From NCBI GenBank assembly GCA_033032865.1, contig JAWHQI010000004.1, forward strand, positions 24,410,001-24,474,000: a stretch of DNA of 64,000 bases, read 5' to 3'. Of this stretch, positions 1 through 10,370 are shown piece by piece. The notes beneath the pieces were generated by a model. It saw nothing but the letters and a program-made list of their open reading frames with translations. It was not told the DNA's origin and searched no databases. The DNA is from Dactylorhiza incarnata. Lineage: Eukaryota; Streptophyta; Magnoliopsida; Asparagales; Orchidaceae. The position numbers were made by a program, and so were the translations under genes. Numbering within the stretch: position 1 is the stretch's first letter; every line of letters begins with the position of its first letter.

Positions 1-77
1 CGTTTGGGATTTTATCCCATCACACCTCCTAGTACCTTGCGAACCCTTCACCGGGTAGCCCTTGGGAAGTCCAAGAC
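1..77 (-). repeat. Conserved ~75-bp block, copy 1
   Basis: On the minus strand this block begins CTTGGACTTCCCAAGGGC and continues through CCGGTGAAGGGTTCGC. It recurs at 11790-11864, 36889-36976 and 46431-46520, in elements that otherwise differ. See the separate finding on its faint 5S rRNA resemblance. Confidence 0.7.
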
Positions 78-1193
78 TTGCAAAAAAATTTGTTAAGTTT
101 TAAATCTAGTTTCCTTTCTTTGTAAATAGTTTTTAATGAGAAAAATTCAAAAAAAAAAGATAATATCAAAAATTCAAAAAAAATTCTTATTTCCCTCCTT
201 GTTGTTTTTGTGATTTCTTAGAAATCTAGTTGAGAATGTTTATAAGCATGTTTAAGTTTTTAATTGGCTAAAATTTTGCTTATCATAGTTTGTTAATTTT
301 AAATTTGAGGTAATCTTGATTTAAGAATCATCTTATGATTTTAAATTGATTAGAGAATTTTTGTTAGCATGACTTCTCTTTTTATTTTTAAATGGCTTCA
401 TTTTGTAGTAAATTTCCTAAACCTCTTTAGATTTCAATTATACTTTCTTCTAACTTCTTAGATCTTAGGAATTTTAATTTTACTAGAATTTGCTCTCAAT
501 ATGATTTAAAACTAGCTAGATTTATTTTTCCCCTACCCTACCCCCTTTGATGGCATAAAAAAAAATGTGTATTAAAAGATCATATGTCATGGGAATAAGA
601 GGATAAAATTCATTATTCCCTAAAACATATGCACCCAAAATATTTGAAAAGATTATATGGCATGGAGTAAGAGGATAAAATTCATTACTCCTAAACCATA
701 TACATTTTGGGTTTTTATTAGAAGAGAAAAAAAAAAGAGAAAAGAAAAAAAAAAGGGAAATTTCATGATAAATTCCATTTCCTCCATTCAAAAATTTCTC
801 TTCTTATGCCAAATTCTATGAAATCACCCTTAGCCAATTATCATTGTTCTAGTTTTAGTTGAAAATTATGGAGAGAGCAATATTTAGTAATTTACTTTTC
901 CTTAAGATTCTTTTAAGATAGAGTTCTTATAATTTTAATTTAATTTAGTTTTATAATTTCTACAATTTTGTCAAACTACTTAATTTTCTTGAGAAGTTAT
1001 TGCCTAAACATTTTTTCCCTCTTTTCAAATCATCATCATAATTTAGGACTTAACTCCCCCTTGAATTTACTCTTAACTTAACTTTTGGTTAAATGAAATT
1101 TTAGTTTTAAATTAAAAATTTTTTTAAGGATGTCTTATAAATTATGTCTCACACTTTTGCTCTGGAATAGCAAAACCTCAAGTATAGGGGTAT
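1..1193 (+). mobile_element. Element A (Tat/Athila-like Gypsy), 3' internal non-coding region
   Basis: This AT-rich stretch is the reverse-complement counterpart of 35819-36976 in complete element B. Both contain two blocks reading AGAGGATAAAATTCATTA near the words for a CATATAC/CATATGCA segment, and both end in a conserved CTTTTGCTCTGGAATAGCA segment (1157-1175). The polypurine-like run AGTATAGGGGTATT lies immediately before the LTR. No open frame of interest is present. The rest of element A lies left of the window. Orientation is inferred from the order internal region, polypurine tract, LTR. Confidence 0.8.
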
Positions 1194-1370
1194 TTGATAA
1201 AGTAGTTTTTATATAAGTTTTTAATAGAAAATTTTGTAATTATTTAATTTGAATTTTCCTTTTTATGTCAATTTTAGGTTATAAGTAGTTCTTTTTGTAA
1301 TTTTGATTCTAACTTAGCCTAATTTTAATATTTGCAGATTTCTGGGACAAATCGGGAAAAATCACATGTC

Positions 1371-1823
1371 ACGCCCTCGGTCACGCCCGTGACCAAGGGC
1401 GTGTAACCTGAAGATCAGTCCAGAGTCACAGCCGTGCTGTTGAGCTAGTCCACACCCAGTCACGCCCCAGGTCACGCCCGTGACCCAAAGTCACGCCCGT
1501 GACCGGGGGCGTGTAATTTCAGCATCTGCCGCGTGGAGCCGCCGTCGAGACGAGAAGCTGCCGTTGAGAAGTCAACTTGAGTCACGCCCGTGACCCAAAG
1601 TCACGCCCGTGACCTTCCCGCGTGATCCAAGCACGCCGCCGCGGCGTCTGGCTAGCCCATGCCGCATTAAATGAAGCCTTCCTGAGTCACGCCCGTGACC
1701 CAATTGTCACGCCCGTGACATGTGCGATTTTCTCCCGCCGTCACGCCAAGCCCACGCCGCGACCGGATCCGATGCTGCAGAGATTACACGCCCTAGGTCA
1801 CGCCCGTGACCGAGGGCGTGTAA
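1371..1823 (+). promoter_or_regulatory. U3 palindrome cluster of element A
   Basis: Eight perfect copies of GTCACGCCCGTGAC start at 1380, 1471, 1490, 1581, 1600, 1686, 1706 and 1797. Each has 6-bp inverted arms around a CC centre. Spacing alternates between 19-20 bp and 86-91 bp, giving a repeat of about 110 bp. The outermost copies sit inside larger inverted repeats with flanking ACGCCC/GGGCGT arms (1371-1402 and 1787-1822). The cluster ends about 15 bp before a TATA box. Confidence 0.85.
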
Positions 1824-1838
1824 CATGAAATTTTTGCC

Positions 1839-1845
1839 TATAAAT
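1839..1845 (+). promoter_or_regulatory. TATA box of element A LTR
   Basis: TATAAAT within GCCTATAAATTCAG, immediately 3' of the palindrome cluster. This is the expected core-promoter position at the U3/R side of an LTR. Confidence 0.65.
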
Positions 1846-2940
1846 TCAGAGGCTCTCCTTGAGTTCAAAGTTCAGAATTTTGGAGTGGGGAAGGTGCTGC
1901 TGGAGCCAATCTTGAGTAGTTCTCCTTTTTCATGTTCATGTTCATGTCTCTTTATTTTCATGCTCTCTTCCTTTTCTAATGCAATGTATTAGCTTTCCTT
2001 TAGTGCAATAGTCTAGTTTAAGCTTGTAATCTTGTTTTTCCTAGCTTGCAATTTCCTTTCTTAAGTCTTGTAATAGTTTTTCATTTAAATAAAAAAAAAT
2101 AGATTGTTCTCTTTATTTTGTCTCCTCCTTAGCTAAAATTTCTTAATATGCATTTTTATTTTTCTTCCTCTTCCCCCTCCACCATGATTAACTAATCCTC
2201 ATTAGTACTCGATCAAAATGATCCGAGGATGAGTTAGACAAGTTATGATTTTCTAAAGTTTTCTTTTTCCGTTTTTATAAACACTTGAATTATCCTTGAT
2301 TTTTAATTAGTGAGGCCATACTTTCGATATATGGTTTTCGCTTAAGTTTTCATATTTAGTTAGCCGAGAGGCTCAAAGTATGAATCGATCACTCAAGGGT
2401 AAAGAGAGTTGCACGCACCCCTCGAGAGAGGATGACGTAAATCTCCCGGATTGGAGTCAAATCCAATAGTGGGGTTCACCTCGTAAAGCAAGTTTTAGGT
2501 AATCGATTATAGGACGAGAGTCCGGTTGATTTTTCCTAATCTTAGTTGGGCATTAACCTCGAGAGAGGCATGTTCGAGCTTCGGGAACCTCCACGGTCAA
2601 GTAGTTCAATTTAAACGGAATTAGATTTAATTTCTTTTTACTTGTCTTTTCTCACTCCAAGGTGGCTTTTGATTGAGTACTAGCCTCTTTTATCATCATC
2701 TAAACCCTTAATTTAGCTTGCAATTTCTCTTTTTTTTAGCTAAGAACCAAAACCCCAAAATATCATTAGATAAGATAATAGTGACTTTCCTCAAAGTAGA
2801 AGTATTCAACGCGCCCCGTGGAATACGACCTTGGTATTTCTTAATATCCTATACTATAGACGATAAGGTACACTTGCCTTTATCAGATATAGTTTTGGAG
2901 AAAATCTCAACCCTTCACTAAAATTTCAAAACCGCGAAAA

Positions 2941-3655
2941 TCTATATCACTGGGCGAGACCCAGGCAGGGGTGGCCCCCCTGCTGGTCTCGCCCCTCTGC
3001 TGGGGCTGGGAAAGACCCAGGCAAGGGCGGCGCCCCTGCTGGTCTCGCCCCTCTGCTGGGGCTGGGCGAGACCCAGGCAGGGGCGGCCCCCCTGCTGGTC
3101 TTGCCCCTCTGCTGGGGCTGGGCGAGACCCAGGAAGGGGCGGCTCCCCTGCTGGTCTCGCCCCTCTGCTGGGGCTGGGCGAGACCCATGCAGGGGCGGCC
3201 CCCCTACTGGTCTCACCCCCCTACTTGGGCTGGGCGAGACCCAGGCAGGGGCGGCTCCCCTGCTGGTCTCGCCCCTTACTGGGGCTGGGCGAGACACAGG
3301 TAGGGGCGGCCCCCCTGCTGGTCTCACCCCTCTGCTGGGGCTGGGCGAGACCCAGGCAGGGGCGGCCCCCCTGCTGGTCTCACCCCCCTGCTTGGGGCGG
3401 GTGCAAGTGGAGTTCGCCCCCCTCTTGGGGCGGGGGCGAGTGGAGCTCGCCCCCTACTTGAGGGTCTCGCCCCCTCCTGCTGGGGGCGCGAGGGGCAAGT
3501 GGAGCTCGCCCCCCTACTGGGGGTGGGGGAGCAGGATGCCTCTACCTCCACCGCTCGAACTCTTCCCTCCCTACCCTGGATCCTGCTGAGGAATGATGTT
3601 CCAAAATGTCTCTTGTCTCGAGTACCTACTCGGCGAATACAGGGTTGTACAATTA
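2941..3655 (-). mobile_element. C-family LTR fragment with 56-bp GC-rich tandem units
   Basis: The right end reads, on the minus strand, TGTACAACCCTGTATTCGCC, which matches the 5' terminus of element C's LTRs at 19516 and 25735. Inside it are about eight units of a 56-bp GC-rich repeat, with GCGAGAC words at 2954, 3066, 3122, 3178, 3234, 3289 and 3344. Each unit can fold on itself, with GGCGAGACC facing GGTCTCGCC. The U5 side is missing. The open frames that cross this repeat on both strands are by-products of its composition. Confidence 0.75.
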
Positions 3656-3698
3656 CAATATTCATATAAAAATTATAAAGAGAAGTGCATTGAAATAA

Positions 3699-3721
3699 GA
3701 GAGAGAGAGAGAGAGAGAGAA
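3699..3721. repeat. (GA)n microsatellite
   Basis: An uninterrupted GA dinucleotide run inside LTR fragment L. Confidence 0.95.
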
Positions 3722-3801
3722 TACAAAAATAACATAGGAGTTAAGTAGCAGCACAACTTTCTCCCTCCAAAAATTGATTGGGGAAAGCTTGGAGGTCATC
3801 C

Positions 3802-3811
3802 CAATATATAG
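3802..3811 (-). promoter_or_regulatory. TATA box of LTR fragment L
   Basis: CTATATATTG on the minus strand, directly downstream of the palindrome cluster at 3829-4432. Confidence 0.55.
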
Positions 3812-3828
3812 AAATTTTTCTGCCTCGG

Positions 3829-4432
3829 TCACGCCCTAAGTCACGCCCGTAACGGGGGGCGTGACTTGTTTAATCAATTCTGCGACTTGGATCAGGTTCG
3901 ACGCTCGATTCTAACGCGATTTGATGGGTCACGCCCCAGGTCATGCCCGTGACCTGGGGGCATGACCAATTCAGTGGTCAAGCTAGGCATGGGCGCTGGC
4001 ACGCGATCATAGGCGCTGGCGGCTGGCTGACGTGGCAGTCACGGGCATGACTGGAAGCACGCCCGTGTAACTTTGGGTGTGACCAATTCAGTGGTCAAGC
4101 TAGGCATGGGCGCTGGCACGCGATCATGGGCGCTGGCGGTTGGCTGACATGGTAGTCACGGGTGGAAGTCACGGGCGTGACTGGAGGCACGCCCGTGTAA
4201 TAGAGGCGTGTCCTCCATTTTTTTGCGGCTGGGCGAATCTGATTGCGCGGTGAGCTGGTCACGGGCTGGTCACGGGCGTGACTTGTGTGTCACGCCCGTG
4301 TACTTTGGGCGTGTCTGACCAAAAATTCTGAATTATGACGGCAGCAACTTAACTGCTAACAGCAACTTACATGCCCTAGGTCACGGGCGTGATCCCCAGG
4401 TCACGGGCGTGAACTAGGGCGTGACCTAGGAA
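3829..4432 (-). promoter_or_regulatory. U3 palindrome cluster of LTR fragment L
   Basis: Perfect GTCACGGGCGTGAC copies lie at 4168-4181 and 4269-4282. Near-copies occur around 3838, 3940, 4040, 4290, 4380 and 4400. A segment beginning GACCAATTCAGTGGTC at 3964 is repeated from 4081, a tandem duplication of 117 bp that copies part of the cluster. Confidence 0.75.
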
Positions 4433-5259
4433 AATCTGCATTTTTGACCTTAAAATTCAGAAAACTTAAGTTAGCATTAAAAATAGGAAAATGAGCAAAA
4501 ATTGCTTTTAGAGAAACAACAATAAGCAAAAATTAAGAACAGATAACATAAAAATAACCTAATTAAACTAACTAGATTTAGCACTATCAACAGGCGGTCT
4601 GGAGGTTTTTAAGACCGCAATTATCTTATCCTAGGTATTCACTATTTTGAAATTGATATTAATTAAACGGTATTCTGGATTTATGTGAAAATTAGTATTC
4701 TTTGAGTCCCTAAAATATGAAGAAGAATCATATTGAGGAGGCAAAAAATTACTCTATAAAAGAAAGAATATCGAACTCAAAATCTAAGGTCATTCGATCA
4801 CGTAATTATTTTACTTATTTTGAGGTCATCATCATAAGACTGGATATCAGAAGATCGATCTGATTAAAAATAGTAAAGAATAAACCTAAGGAAATTAGAT
4901 CAATCTTGAACAGAAAAGGTATGTAAAGAATCTGATTCATTTCTACTCATGTCAAAATTAAGGTTATAGATCGCGCGACCTACAAAATTTTTTGACCGCG
5001 ACTTTTGAAAAGATAAAAATACAAGTCCTTCAAAATAAGAAATCTATTTGGACTGCCGCGATCTCTTGGGAGAAGGCACTTCTGAAGACCTGGTGTCAGC
5101 TGAGGTATCTTCCGAGCTCTCAGGTGACTCCTTGGAACCAACACTTGAGTTCGCCTCCGAGCTCAAGTCGACCACCAGCTAATATTGACTTCTGCTAGTC
5201 GGGTCGGTCTCGCTATCAGTCTCTTCGTCCAGAACCTTACCCAAGAGATCGCAACTTCT

Positions 5260-5523
5260 TCAACTTCTACTTCTTCTTTCTTCTGCTCCTTCTTCTTCTT
5301 CTCCTCCTTCTTCTTCTTCTTCTCCTTCTTCTGCTTCTTTTTCCTCTACCAGGGAGGCAACATCAGGGAATAAGCTAGAAAAATTGATGTCTTCAGGAAT
5401 GATGATGTCGCGGTCTCGCATCCCGATGATCGCAAGTTCGACAGCTTCTTTGACTTCTCCTATCATAATCCTCTGAAAAGCTGGATTATCATTATCATAT
5501 ATCTCACTCCTCGTTTTCTGCAA
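5260..5523 (-). pseudogene. Acidic, Glu-rich ORF in element O
   Basis: An 87-residue frame. The first 55 residues are ordinary sequence, including a hydrophilic IIPEDINFSSLFPDVASL stretch. The remainder is a Glu-rich tract encoded by CTT/CTC repeats at about 5265-5345. No known domain is recognised. It could be the tail of a longer element protein or a chance frame through low-complexity DNA. It lies downstream of the other two O segments on the same strand. Confidence 0.35.
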
Positions 5524-6262
5524 GGGAATAAACCAGGTTATGCGGTCTGAATTTTATAAGACCGCACAAAGGGTTGTTGAGATCCTGACCTCGAGCTCAT
5601 CTACAAGATCTTTGTTGTCGCAAAGAGTCCGGGGCAGAAGCAGCCCCATGTGGTGATTTAAGATTGTGCTTCTGGTCGTTGCCTACGCACACATGTCAGG
5701 TATAATCTCTTCATCCTAGGTTTATAGCTGGTTTTGATTTTTCTCACCATACAGAGCAGATGTGACCACATCTTTATGGTGAGCGAAACCGCCGCTCCAA
5801 AGTGGAAGAGCCATGGAAACCTTCCCCCCTTTTCCCTTCTCATCCCATTTAAGTAGAGGTCTCCCCTCAATATCCTTCAACTTTCTCCTGTGGCCGGCCA
5901 AAGGGAACCTCCTCTGAGCGGGAGAAGATGGTTCAGCGAGCTAATTCTGTAATCGCTAATTTTCCATTTTCAACCTTAACCCACGCTGGGTAAGGACCTC
6001 CTCTTTCGAAGGGACCGGTAAGATCGTCGGAACCATCAGGGTCACTGCGTCAATGTGTTTTGAGATTGAAGATGGTTACTTACTCTCCTCAGGGGTGAGC
6101 TCAACGATCTCATCCCAATGATTGATGTAGTAAATAAGATCAATCCTCTGCTTGGAAAGCATCTTCTTAATGGCGGTCTCCACCTATAACAAGGTTTTTT
6201 GCTTCTTGAAGACCGCCTCAGCTCGGGGAGTATGTCAATTCTCAAGACCGCCAAAATCTCCC

Positions 6263-6616
6263 TCAAAGATCAGGAATCGTTCTGTCCAGTTCGGGGTCTT
6301 GTTTGGGAGATTGATGATCTTCACCCCCTTGGCAGGAGAAATACATCAACCCCATAAACTCTTCTTTCTTCTTTCCCTCTTTTAATGACTTCACGGTGAA
6401 GATCGCACGAAAATGGTCGAGAGTGAAAGTCACCCTGGATGATCTCAGATAGCCGTTGTAAGTGAACATCAAAGCTAATGAGTTCGACTGTACCTGAGCA
6501 GGCACAACGCCATAATAATTAAAGATCTCCACCAACTCCCAAGGTCGAGAAAAAGTGAACCCACATTCAAAGTGATTGATTGGAATGGTGATCTTCATCG
6601 ACAAATAGGTATTCAA
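6263..6616 (-). pseudogene. Transposase_28-like ('putative gypsy-type transposon') domain fragment
   Basis: A 117-residue frame. Residues 20-85 have the pattern of the plant Transposase_28 family found next to Gypsy-type elements: an FTFSRPWELVEIFNYYGV opening, then a PAQVQSNSLALMF helix, then a LDHFRAIFTVKSL segment followed by FMGLMYFSCQ. I judge the family by pattern memory only. Such proteins are usually longer, with a coiled coil after this domain. Here a coiled coil is encoded upstream on the same strand (7165-7740), which is the reverse of the expected order, so two copies or a rearrangement may be involved. The function of the family is not established. Confidence 0.45.
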
Positions 6617-7164
6617 TCACTCACCCTCAGCCGGTAGTCGGATCAAAATCTGCTAGCTCTGCTGATACTTTTCTATTAAATCTCGAAATTTAGTCTGAGA
6701 GAGGCGATTTGGCTTGTGCTCTGCGCTCATGAAAATTTATGCAGTAACACTTCGCGAGGTCACCATCTTCAGAGATCGCGAAGACCGGTTGATGGTTGGA
6801 ATTTTCAAGCATGCATTTATTAAGCCAGCAAATACAGTATTTATAACTTCTCAGGCAATGATGGCGTAATCATGATGAATATCGGAGTTGACAAGATTGC
6901 ATGCGGAGACCGTGTGACCTGTTTACTTCGACAAAAAAGGAAAATTTGATAAGAAAAATATAAATCGATCATAGGTTACGAGGCCGCACAATCTCAGGCA
7001 AACACTCAAAAGATAAGAAGATTCAGAACCACAAGATAACATTGAAGAGACCACATAAGCAGAAAAGAGAAATTATTACTACAAAGCATAATTGTTTGAA
7101 AAGGTTCAAATTATACAGTAATTACAACATAACTACTAGAGAAGGCATCATGGAGGGTAAGTCA

Positions 7165-7740
7165 TCATTTCTTCTGATCGTACTTCCTACCGACATGAGC
7201 GGTCTTGTAATGTATCTCGTAGACCGCCGACGGAGTGATCGTCAGGCCATGGATGGCACTCAGAGCTGACTTGTGAATGCCACCTAGCTCTCTGTCGAGC
7301 TGGTCGAGTGGAATAATGGTCTCAGAAATCTGGCGGTCTGCCGTTAGGATGCTAGGAGAGCCAGCAAGCATACTGACAAAGCTCGCTCGCAGCCATTCAT
7401 TCTCGGCAAGCAAGGCATTTGACTTTCGCCTAAAGTAGAAAGCATCCTCTTTAGCTTTTCGAAGAATCCTTTGGAGGTCGACCACAAAATCTTCAAGCTT
7501 CTTCTTGACTTCTTATTCCCTTTGGTCCATCTGTTTCTTCATCTCTGCGATCTTCAACTTGCTTTTAGTAGAGACCTCCTGAAGTCGCTTTCTAAACTCA
7601 ATTTCTTTTTCTTCGAGTTTTTCATCCTTTTCCTGCATCTTCCTCTCCAGCACCTTCTCCCTGGCTTGTGAAGTCTGAAGCACCTTAAAAAGAGGTGTCA
7701 GAACCTTAGAAAGCAGAGGAGGAGCGGCCTCCTATTGATG
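7165..7740 (-). pseudogene. Coiled-coil protein segment of element O
   Basis: The clearest open part is 7165-7485 (106 residues), starting VDLQRILRKAKEDAFYFRR. The charged, heptad-like character continues upstream on the same strand to about 7740, where Lys/Glu/Arg-rich codons dominate. No catalytic motif is seen. Coiled coils of this type follow Transposase_28 domains in plant element proteins, so this may be the C-terminal half of such a protein. It ends at a stop at 7165. Confidence 0.4.
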
Positions 7741-7878
7741 AAGCTCAATTTTCTCTGGCACATCCTTGGTCTCTACTAGATCATTTGCGGTCAAAAAAAG
7801 CGATAGAACCAGATGTCGACGAGAAAGAAAAATCACAGAAGAAAATTTCATACTTGAAGAAAGGAAAGACTGTGGTTT

Positions 7879-8191
7879 AATGCACAAATCCGCAACACCA
7901 CTAGAGGCGGTAGCAAGACTGCGACACGAAACGACAGTGTACCGATCGTTCGAGTAATATAAAATGGGAGTGAATGCCCAAGTATCGATCTCAAAGGAAC
8001 ACAGTAAGGTGGAGTTATCTATTGAGGGAGGACATGAGATTGAAGACCTTTAGGTTGGATGGATTATGGAAAAAGAGGTGATTTGGGGTGGAAAATAAAA
8101 GGAAACAACTACTTAACTACTCTTATGTAGGATTTGAGCGCACTGCTTCGCTAGGCGGGATAGAAACTATGTAGGACTTGAACGCACTACT
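7879..8191 (-). mobile_element. LTR D0, left part (U5 side)
   Basis: On the minus strand this ends in GATTTGTGCATTA, matching the D-family LTR terminus GATTTGCGCATCA. It also shares TACCGCC and the CGTTTCGTG(T/C)CGCAGTC words with D1 and D2. It was split by insertion of solo LTR D1 and resumes at 9747. Confidence 0.75.
8187..8191. repeat. Target-site duplication CTACT of D1 (left)
   Basis: CTACT directly precedes the LTR start and is repeated at 9742-9746. Confidence 0.85.
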
Positions 8192-8478
8192 TGATGAGTC
8201 CCATTTATATACACATTTATGGGCTCATATGGGCCGTATTTCTAGTATTTGCACTACACCTTAGGCATGTTTTGTTCATATTTGTTATTCCTTGCTTAGT
8301 GCACTCTTAGGCCCGTTGTGGTGTGCGTTTGCACGTTTTAGTGTCAAGGGTAAGCATAGCGTACTCCTCTTTCTTTTTATGCTTTATATCCTGTGCTGGA
8401 AGGGTATTCCCAGCTTTGTTGTGGCCAATGCAGGTGGACATTTCATCAGTTTCAGCCTAAGTTCATGTCTGTACATAT

Positions 8479-8787
8479 CGCACGATCGTGCGTTATGTTG
8501 GCGCACAGTCGGTTTCGGTCGTGCGCCCTTTGTTGAGGAGGAAACTGATGTTCTGTCATTATTCGTGCATCTCTGCGCACGGGCAGCGCCCGTGCGTGAA
8601 GGAATCGCACGCTCTCCTTGATTGGCCTTGTTTTTCCCCTTTCAGAATTTACCCGTGCGTTTTGACGCACGGGCGGATTTGCCCGTGCGTGAGTAAATCG
8701 CACGGGCGGTCCAGGTCGTCTTCCTGCGCTATCTTTATAATAGGTTTCGCACGGTCTACGCACGGTCGTGCGTTCGACCGTGCGTGA
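8479..8787 (+). promoter_or_regulatory. U3 palindrome cluster of D1
   Basis: The perfect palindrome CGCACGATCGTGCG lies at 8479-8492. Further inverted pairs include GCGCACGGGC/GCCCGTGCGT (8576-8598), CGCACGGGC/GCCCGTGCG (8666-8690) and CGCACGGTCGTGCG next to CGACCGTGCG (8760-8785). The cluster ends about 20 bp before the TATA box. Confidence 0.85.
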
Positions 8788-8807
8788 CCATTTCTCTAAC
8801 TCTTTTC

Positions 8808-8815
8808 TATAAAAG
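8808..8815 (+). promoter_or_regulatory. TATA box of D1
   Basis: TATAAAAG within TTTCTATAAAAGCACAG, just 3' of the cluster. Confidence 0.65.
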
Positions 8816-9741
8816 CACAGATCTCTGCCCTAGTCGGGGAGATCGTACTTGTTCCACTTTTTCCGCTGCAAAAGGAGCTCCAGCTCCGTACCCCTTCCAC
8901 CACTTCATCAGTGCTTGGCCCTAGGCCTCCTACATCATCCTTAAGCTTCAAGGAGAAGGATCCAGCTCTTCATCCGCCATCATTCAAAGAGAAGAAAGCT
9001 AGGTTATGTGCTGAATCGTGACACAAAGAAGACGGGCCATTGGAGGGTAGTGACAGCCTTCTCTACCCCGGACGCAGTCGAGGACCGAGCTTGGACGCGG
9101 ATTGACAACCCAGCGATTCCAACCGTGAACCCTCAACAAGACTTCGGATTCGGTTGATTCCTTACTTTCCCTTCCTTTGTATTTTGTGATTGTAATAGTT
9201 AGATCCTTTATTATTTGATGAAGAGCACTATAGACCTTGTTTTATAAAGTTATTTCATGTCCATGTGAATGTATCTTTCATTTATCTGTGTGTATGAGGT
9301 GCGCCCCCATCCATTTTCCATTCCACCGTCATGTTCGTGTGTCGCACTAGCAATTGCTAGTGGCGTGCTTGTTGACGAGGTGCTTGCGACCCTCATTCCG
9401 TAAGACTACTCGTCCATCCGCCCTTGCGAAGTAGTGCGTTCAAGGCCTACGTAGTATCCATCCGCCCGGTGAAGCAGTGCGCTCAAAGCCTGCATAGGAG
9501 TAGTTGTAGCATTTTCTCTTTATTTCCACCAACCAAAACCCCCATTTCCGCAACCCATCCAACTTCAGGACTTCAATCTCAAGTCCGTCCTCAATAGTTA
9601 ACTCCACCTTACTGTGTTCCTTCGAGTTCGATACTTGGGGATTCACTCCCACATTTTATATTACTTGAACGATCGGTACACTGCCGTTTCGTGCCGCAGT
9701 CATGCTACCGCCTATAGCGGTGTGCTAAGATTTGCGCATCA

Positions 9742-9746
9742 CTACT
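9742..9746. repeat. Target-site duplication CTACT of D1 (right)
   Basis: CTACT follows the LTR end TTTGCGCATCA and matches 8187-8191. Confidence 0.85.
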
Positions 9747-10370
9747 TCGCAAGGGCGGATGGATGAGTAGGCACGTGGATGGAATGGTTCACACCGGCGG
9801 AATGAGGGTCGCAATCACCTCGTCACAAAGCATGCCACTAGCAATTGCTAGTGCTTCACACGAACATGATGGCGGGATGGAGGATGGACTGGGGCGCTCC
9901 TCACTTGCATAAACCACTCATAATAATTTCACATGGACATGAAATACTAAAAAACATAACTAGGTTTAGCAATCATTGTTCATACACACAGATAATAAAG
10001 GAAAACAGTACTACAGTATGAAGGGGGTGAGATTACAACCAAAGTGGTGGAGACTCATCGGAGGTTCACGACCGGAATTTAGGGTTGTCAATCCTTGTCC
10101 GAGCTCGGGCTCCAACTGCCGTCCGGGGTACGGAGACGAGTTGTCACTTGCTTCTATTTGACCCATCTTCTCCGTCAATCATCTTCGATTCTGACCTCGC
10201 CGGAGAACTTCATGTATGCAGCAAAGAATCCCTCAAAATGGAGGTTTGGAGGTGCATCAACAATGGAAGAGGCCAAGAGGTTTCTCCGGCTAGAGATTTG
10301 CAAGAGAATGGCTGTCGGAGCTCCTCCCGCAGGTGCGCGGTGATGGAGAGGTGAAGGGGGTGGACTGGAG
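9747..10370 (-). mobile_element. LTR D0, right part (R/leader side)
   Basis: This continues the minus-strand D-family LTR after D1. It carries ACTAGCAATTGCTAGTG at about 9838 and leader sequence similar to 58050-58580 of element I. It stops at GGACTGGAG, where element E begins, so the U3 region with its palindromes is missing. Confidence 0.7.

Larger units (their letters stand above)
1194..2910 (+). mobile_element. Element A 3' LTR
   Basis: The LTR starts TGATAAAGTAG directly after the polypurine tract. Its last 100 bp align with the terminal part of element B's LTR (reverse complement of 34128-34230), including a shared TACGACCTTGGT word and GGTACACTTGCC. The 3' boundary near 2910 is approximate because this copy has diverged at its end. 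The LTR carries the GTCACGCCCGTGAC cluster, a TATA box and an AATAAA word at about 2088 that could serve as a polyadenylation signal. Length is about 1.7 kb, like the LTRs of B (1691 and 1688 bp). Confidence 0.8.
3656..4591 (-). mobile_element. LTR fragment L (GTCACGGGCGTGAC family)
   Basis: The right end reads TGATAGTGCTAAATCTAG on the minus strand and is a plausible LTR 5' terminus. The layout (palindrome cluster, then TATA, then leader) matches element B in the same orientation, but the sequence is only distantly related. The U5 side is absent, cut by the C-like LTR fragment to the left. No polypurine tract lies beyond 4591, so this is a truncated solo LTR rather than part of a full element. 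Confidence 0.65.
4592..7878 (-). mobile_element. Element O: retroelement body rich in GACCGC/GCGGTC words
   Basis: I cannot assign this 3.3-kb segment to a known element. It is framed by LTR fragments L and D0. It carries three minus-strand open segments: an acidic tail, a Transposase_28-like domain and a coiled coil. GACCGC or its complement recurs throughout, for example near 4594, 4612, 4995, 5413, 5543, 5562, 6173, 6210, 6245, 7200, 7222, 7332 and 7787. The same word dominates the LTR of Copia-2. No LTR boundary, polypurine tract or primer-binding site was found within it. Confidence 0.5.
8192..9741 (+). mobile_element. Solo LTR D1 (1550 bp)
   Basis: The LTR runs from TGATGAGTCCCATTTATATA to GATTTGCGCATCA and is bounded by a perfect 5-bp duplication CTACT. 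No internal region remains, so it is a solo LTR left by recombination between two LTRs. It contains the CGCACG palindrome cluster, a TATA box and an ACTAGCAATTGCTAGT palindrome at about 9348. Long frames within it, such as 8292-8621 and 8488-8787, run through the promoter cluster and are not credible genes. It sits inside a decayed LTR of the same family (D0). Confidence 0.9.

Noticed and set aside
1371..1823. CRISPR-like array of GTCACGCCCGTGAC
   Set aside because: The repeat is 14 bp with unequal spacers, sits in a plant LTR promoter and recurs in sister LTRs.
2907..3665. Pro/Gly-rich ORFs on both strands
   Set aside because: They cross a 56-bp GC-rich tandem repeat in an LTR fragment. GC-rich repeats lack stops by composition.
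5185..5373. Ser/Phe-rich plus-strand ORF
   Set aside because: It is the reverse reading of a CTT-rich tract that encodes Glu on the minus strand.
8292..8787. ORFs of about 100 codons in D1
   Set aside because: They run through the U3 region and palindrome cluster of a solo LTR, on both strands.
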